A stretch of 64,000 nucleotides of DNA from assembly GCF_021129155.1 (NCBI RefSeq), contig NZ_JAJOMC010000018.1, positions 1-64,000 of the forward strand, given 5' to 3'. The notes under the pieces are model-generated. The model searched no databases. It was not told the origin of the DNA and saw only the letters and a list, made by a program, of their open reading frames with translations. Numbering within the stretch: the stretch's first letter is position 1; every line of letters begins with the position of its first letter. The position numbers and the translations under genes are program-made. Shown here one piece after another: positions 61,790 to 64,000 of this stretch. The stretch comes from Arthrobacter sp. AK04 (GTDB lineage Bacteria > Actinomycetota > Actinomycetes > Actinomycetales > Micrococcaceae).

Positions 61790-62755
61790 TCAGGGGCTTT
61801 TGGGATGGGCCCCAGCCATAGGTGGAGTTGGCGGGAGACCCTCTTTAGCCTTGCCAACCAGCAGGACAATGCTTTGGCCGCCTTTGATAACTGTCCCGCC
61901 AACAGGATCTACTTCCACGACAACGTCGACACCGGCGTCCTCGGTTTCCCGATAAGTTACGGTGTAAGGAATGCCCTTGGCGGACAGCTGTGCCTGGGCA
62001 GCATTCACGGGCTTGTTTACGAGATCCGTCGGCACCATGGGCCCAATGGCCCCCTTGAGCTTCCCGACCAGCAGAACAACGCCCTGGCCCTCACTAAGAA
62101 CCGTCCCGCCAACCGGGTCGACTTCCAGGACAACGCCGAGACCGGCGTCCTCGGTTTCCCGATAAGTTACGGTGTAAGGAATGCCCTTGGCGGACAGCTG
62201 TGCCTGGGCAGCATTCACGGGCTTGTTTACGAGATCCGTTGGCACGGTCGGCCCTTTGGTCTCCGTGGGCTTTCCCACCAACAGGACAACGCTCTGGCCC
62301 TCACTAAGAACCGTCCCGGCAACCGGGTCGACTTCCAGCACAACGCCAACACCGGCGTCCTCGGTTTCCCGATAAGTAACGGTGTAAGGAATGCCCTTGG
62401 CGGACAGCTGTGCCTGGGCCGCCTCCACGCTCTTACCTAGCAGGTCTTTTGGCACACGCTGTTTCATGGCGTCTGTTTTGGACACCGTTGGATTCGGGGT
62501 TGTCTTGCCAATGGCAGTCGGAGAACCACTCGATAGGGGCCCAACCGGCCCAGCTGCAGTAGCAGCAGCAGAACTGGTTGATTGTGGTCCACGAACAGTA
62601 GGAGACCCAGTCGACACCGGCCCGGCCGCCGTCGTTGGCGCAGTCGACAGCGGCTCGACCGAAACCTGCCCACACGACACTGCCGAACCGCTGATCAATG
62701 CAGTCGCAGCTACTGCAACCATCCAAGTGCCCGTGCCGCGTCTCATGCGTTCCAT
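61790..62755 (-). CDS. PASTA-domain lipoprotein (three PASTA repeats)
   Basis: A 321-residue protein starting at ATG 62755 behind GAGGA. The signal peptide ends in ISGSAVSC with a lipobox-like Cys, followed by a Ser/Thr/Pro-rich linker to about residue 95. Three PASTA domains follow (VPKDLLGKSVEAAQAQLSAK, VPTDLVNKPVNAAQAQLSAK twice), each with GIPYTVTYRETEDAG and EVDPVGGTVLSEGQ. PASTA domains bind muropeptides or beta-lactams and sit on cell-wall kinases or hydrolases; here there is no kinase domain, so it is a free wall-sensing or wall-anchoring lipoprotein. It follows the M23 gene upstream in the same direction. Confidence 0.85.
   Translation of the reverse strand: MERMRRGTGTWMVAVAATALISGSAVSCGQVSVEPLSTAPTTAAGPVSTGSPTVRGPQSTSSAAATAAGPVGPLSSGSPTAIGKTTPNPTVSKTDAMKQRVPKDLLGKSVEAAQAQLSAKGIPYTVTYRETEDAGVGVVLEVDPVAGTVLSEGQSVVLLVGKPTETKGPTVPTDLVNKPVNAAQAQLSAKGIPYTVTYRETEDAGLGVVLEVDPVGGTVLSEGQGVVLLVGKLKGAIGPMVPTDLVNKPVNAAQAQLSAKGIPYTVTYRETEDAGVDVVVEVDPVGGTVIKGGQSIVLLVGKAKEGLPPTPPMAGAHPKSP
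61835..62455. repeat. Three tandem 210-bp repeats encoding PASTA domains
   Basis: The string GTCCTCGGTTTCCCGATAAG starts at 61937, 62147 and 62357, an exact 210-base period. Copies are almost identical over more than 90 bases around these points and diverge in the linkers. Each encodes one PASTA domain. Confidence 0.85.
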
Positions 62756-63114
62756 CTGCTTCCTCACGAAACAACTGAAGGTCCGGTTCGGTTGTCCTGT
62801 ACCCCAATAGGACTGATCCGTTCCCAGCCCAGTTGACTGGATCTGTGAAGATATACGCGGCAAGAATAGGCTTGGTCCCCTTATGTGCGGCCGATGGTTG
62901 AGGTGAACTAATGGTCCGATGATTCTGCCCATAGGGGCACTTTTGTCGCACTGGAGGAAGGGCTTATGCCGTCCCGGTGGACACAACGGTGTCGTCGCGG
63001 ATTACGCGGTCCCAGCGGCATGATCGGGAGCTGTTATCACGGTCGACGGCGCTCTGCCTTGCTGGTCACCAAGGCTCCGAGATCGTGGCGCATGTGTCCG
63101 GTTAGCCGACGATA
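62756..63114. other. Intergenic stretch upstream of the PASTA gene
   Basis: About 360 bases with no convincing gene. It holds the promoter of the PASTA gene, not pinpointed. The last 100 bases may be further decayed helicase-associated-domain sequence, but no frame is continuous. Confidence 0.4.
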
Positions 63115-63613
63115 TCGCCCTCAATGACTCCGAGGGCAAGTTGCCCATCACCCACGGCAAATCCGGGAGGGAGCGGGCACTGGGGGCTCGGTTGGGGCGC
63201 CGCCGACGGGAGGCGGCACAAGGCGCCCTCTCCCCCATCTATCGTGAGGCCCTGGCGGTCATCCCTGGATGGGACAAGACCTCAACACGAAAGCCGATAA
63301 GGAGGCCCAATGGCAGCAGCGGCTGGAGGAACTGCAACACCTCCGGGCCGCCGGCGGCGACTGGCCGAGGCATCAGAAATTGGACGACAAGCACGAACGC
63401 ACGCTGCGTGTGTGGCTGCACAGGCAGCGGATCGACTACCGCACCGGAAGGCTGAACCCGGTCAAGGAGAAGAAGCTGAACACGGACGTACCAGGGTGGC
63501 GGGACGGCCGCGGCCGCAAGGGGGCGGCCGCCATCCCAAATCAAAAACCCTCCAACCCGGATTCTGACCAGCTTGGATACCGACAACGAGTAACGAACAA
63601 GGACAGCGATTAA
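63115..63613 (+). pseudogene. Helicase-associated (HA) domain gene remnant, frame broken
   Basis: One plus-strand frame reads DDIALNDSEGKLPITHGKSG, RERALGARLGRRRREAAQGA and ALAVIPGW up to about 63270. It then continues in another frame as DLNTKADKEAQWQQRLEELQ, WPRHQKLDDKHERTLRVWLH, RQRIDYRTGRLNPVKEKKLN and DVPGWRDG, ending at TAA 63611-63613. The two blocks are consecutive HA repeats, so a frameshift near 63265 separates them. The downstream part alone (ATG 63269, 114 residues) could still be translated but has no helicase core. It is homologous to the fragment at 27240-27501 and has the same orientation. Confidence 0.7.
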
Positions 63614-64000
63614 AAGCCCCCTTTTGGCGACAATACCGCCGCGATTTTTGACCAACGGACAAAACGGTTGTTTTGACCCTTGGTTTAGGATCCAATCACC
63701 CAGCAGTTTTCGGGCGGGTCCTACTGGGATCCAGGACCGCGGTGACTTGAATGAACGGCGTATTGGGACTCAGCGGAGGCAGTGGAGGACCGGCTTACGG
63801 GCAAGGCGAAGATCGAGGGTTGCGGGCACGCGTGGCCATGCGGCTCTCTTCCAGTTGGCAGGCGTCTAAAACGTAGTGGGGCGCGTGTCCCTAGCCTCAT
63901 TCCCGGTGAGCCACTCACGGCCAGACGGCGCCAATTCAGGGGTCTTAAAGAAATCAGAAAGCGCAGCCTCGACGGAGGGGAGATCTTGAACTAACCACAA
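63614..64000. other. Window end without recognisable gene
   Basis: About 390 bases. Frames of up to 81 codons exist, but none has a convincing start, ribosome binding site or familiar pattern. I see no RNA gene or strong hairpin here. Confidence 0.4.

Overview
The window is high-GC with dense, translationally coupled genes. Protein content (RsbQ-like hydrolase, LacI/DPP-type sugar loci, SARP and LuxR regulators, an actinobacterial-style contractile injection locus) points to an actinomycete, most likely a soil micrococcal actinobacterium of the Arthrobacter/Pseudarthrobacter group. The genus is inferred from protein resemblance, not from a marker gene.

Region 1 (1-2045) holds the end of an RsbQ-like hydrolase and two decayed genes: a saccharopine-dehydrogenase-like oxidoreductase broken by one in-frame stop, and the C-terminal tail of a TetR regulator.

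Region 2 (2046-13135) is a glucuronide catabolic locus on the minus strand: beta-glucuronidase, GPH-type glucuronide symporter, D-mannonate dehydratase and a gluconokinase/GH3 fusion form one operon; fructuronate reductase and uronate isomerase form another; a LacI repressor gene lies next to it. Together the enzymes take a glucuronide to 2-keto-3-deoxygluconate. Region 3 (13239-23848) adds a DPP-type ABC transporter (one subunit is a permease-ATPase fusion), two Gfo/Idh/MocA dehydrogenases, two TIM-barrel isomerases and a second LacI regulator. Near-identical 16-bp LacI operators precede uxaC, the binding-protein gene and the divergent promoter at 22.7 kb. They make regions 2 and 3 look like one regulon. 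A different 32-bp palindrome sits over the -35 of uidA.

Region 4 (23849-27501) is a gene graveyard: an internally deleted IS256-type transposase, the tail of a serine recombinase, a twice-broken MFS transporter and a frameshifted helicase-associated-domain gene. It also holds one intact small secreted protein with a strongly structured leader. Two coupled lipoprotein genes follow (27552-29554).

Region 5 (29917-60244) is an extracellular contractile injection system (eCIS, the phage-tail-like Afp/PVC/MAC family). It has sheath, two tubes, LysM tube-cap protein, VgrG-like spike, gp25, baseplate J, gpI-like protein, PAAR tip, AAA+ ATPase, DUF4255 terminator and a DUF4157 protein. The associated cargo candidate is a ~1340-residue protein whose compositionally distinct C-terminus carries the HAE...CxxC zinc signature of nucleic-acid deaminases. 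A SARP/NTPase regulator and a LuxR regulator bracket the locus. A zinc-ribbon membrane protein, a giant secreted beta-propeller and a single-pass membrane protein may link the particle to the envelope. Region 6 (60245-64000) carries an M23 peptidase with DNA-level tandem repeats, a triple-PASTA lipoprotein and another broken helicase-associated-domain gene.

The most interesting items are the predicted deaminase effector of the eCIS, the LQR-type motif shared by three eCIS proteins, and the envelope-facing accessory proteins built into the locus.
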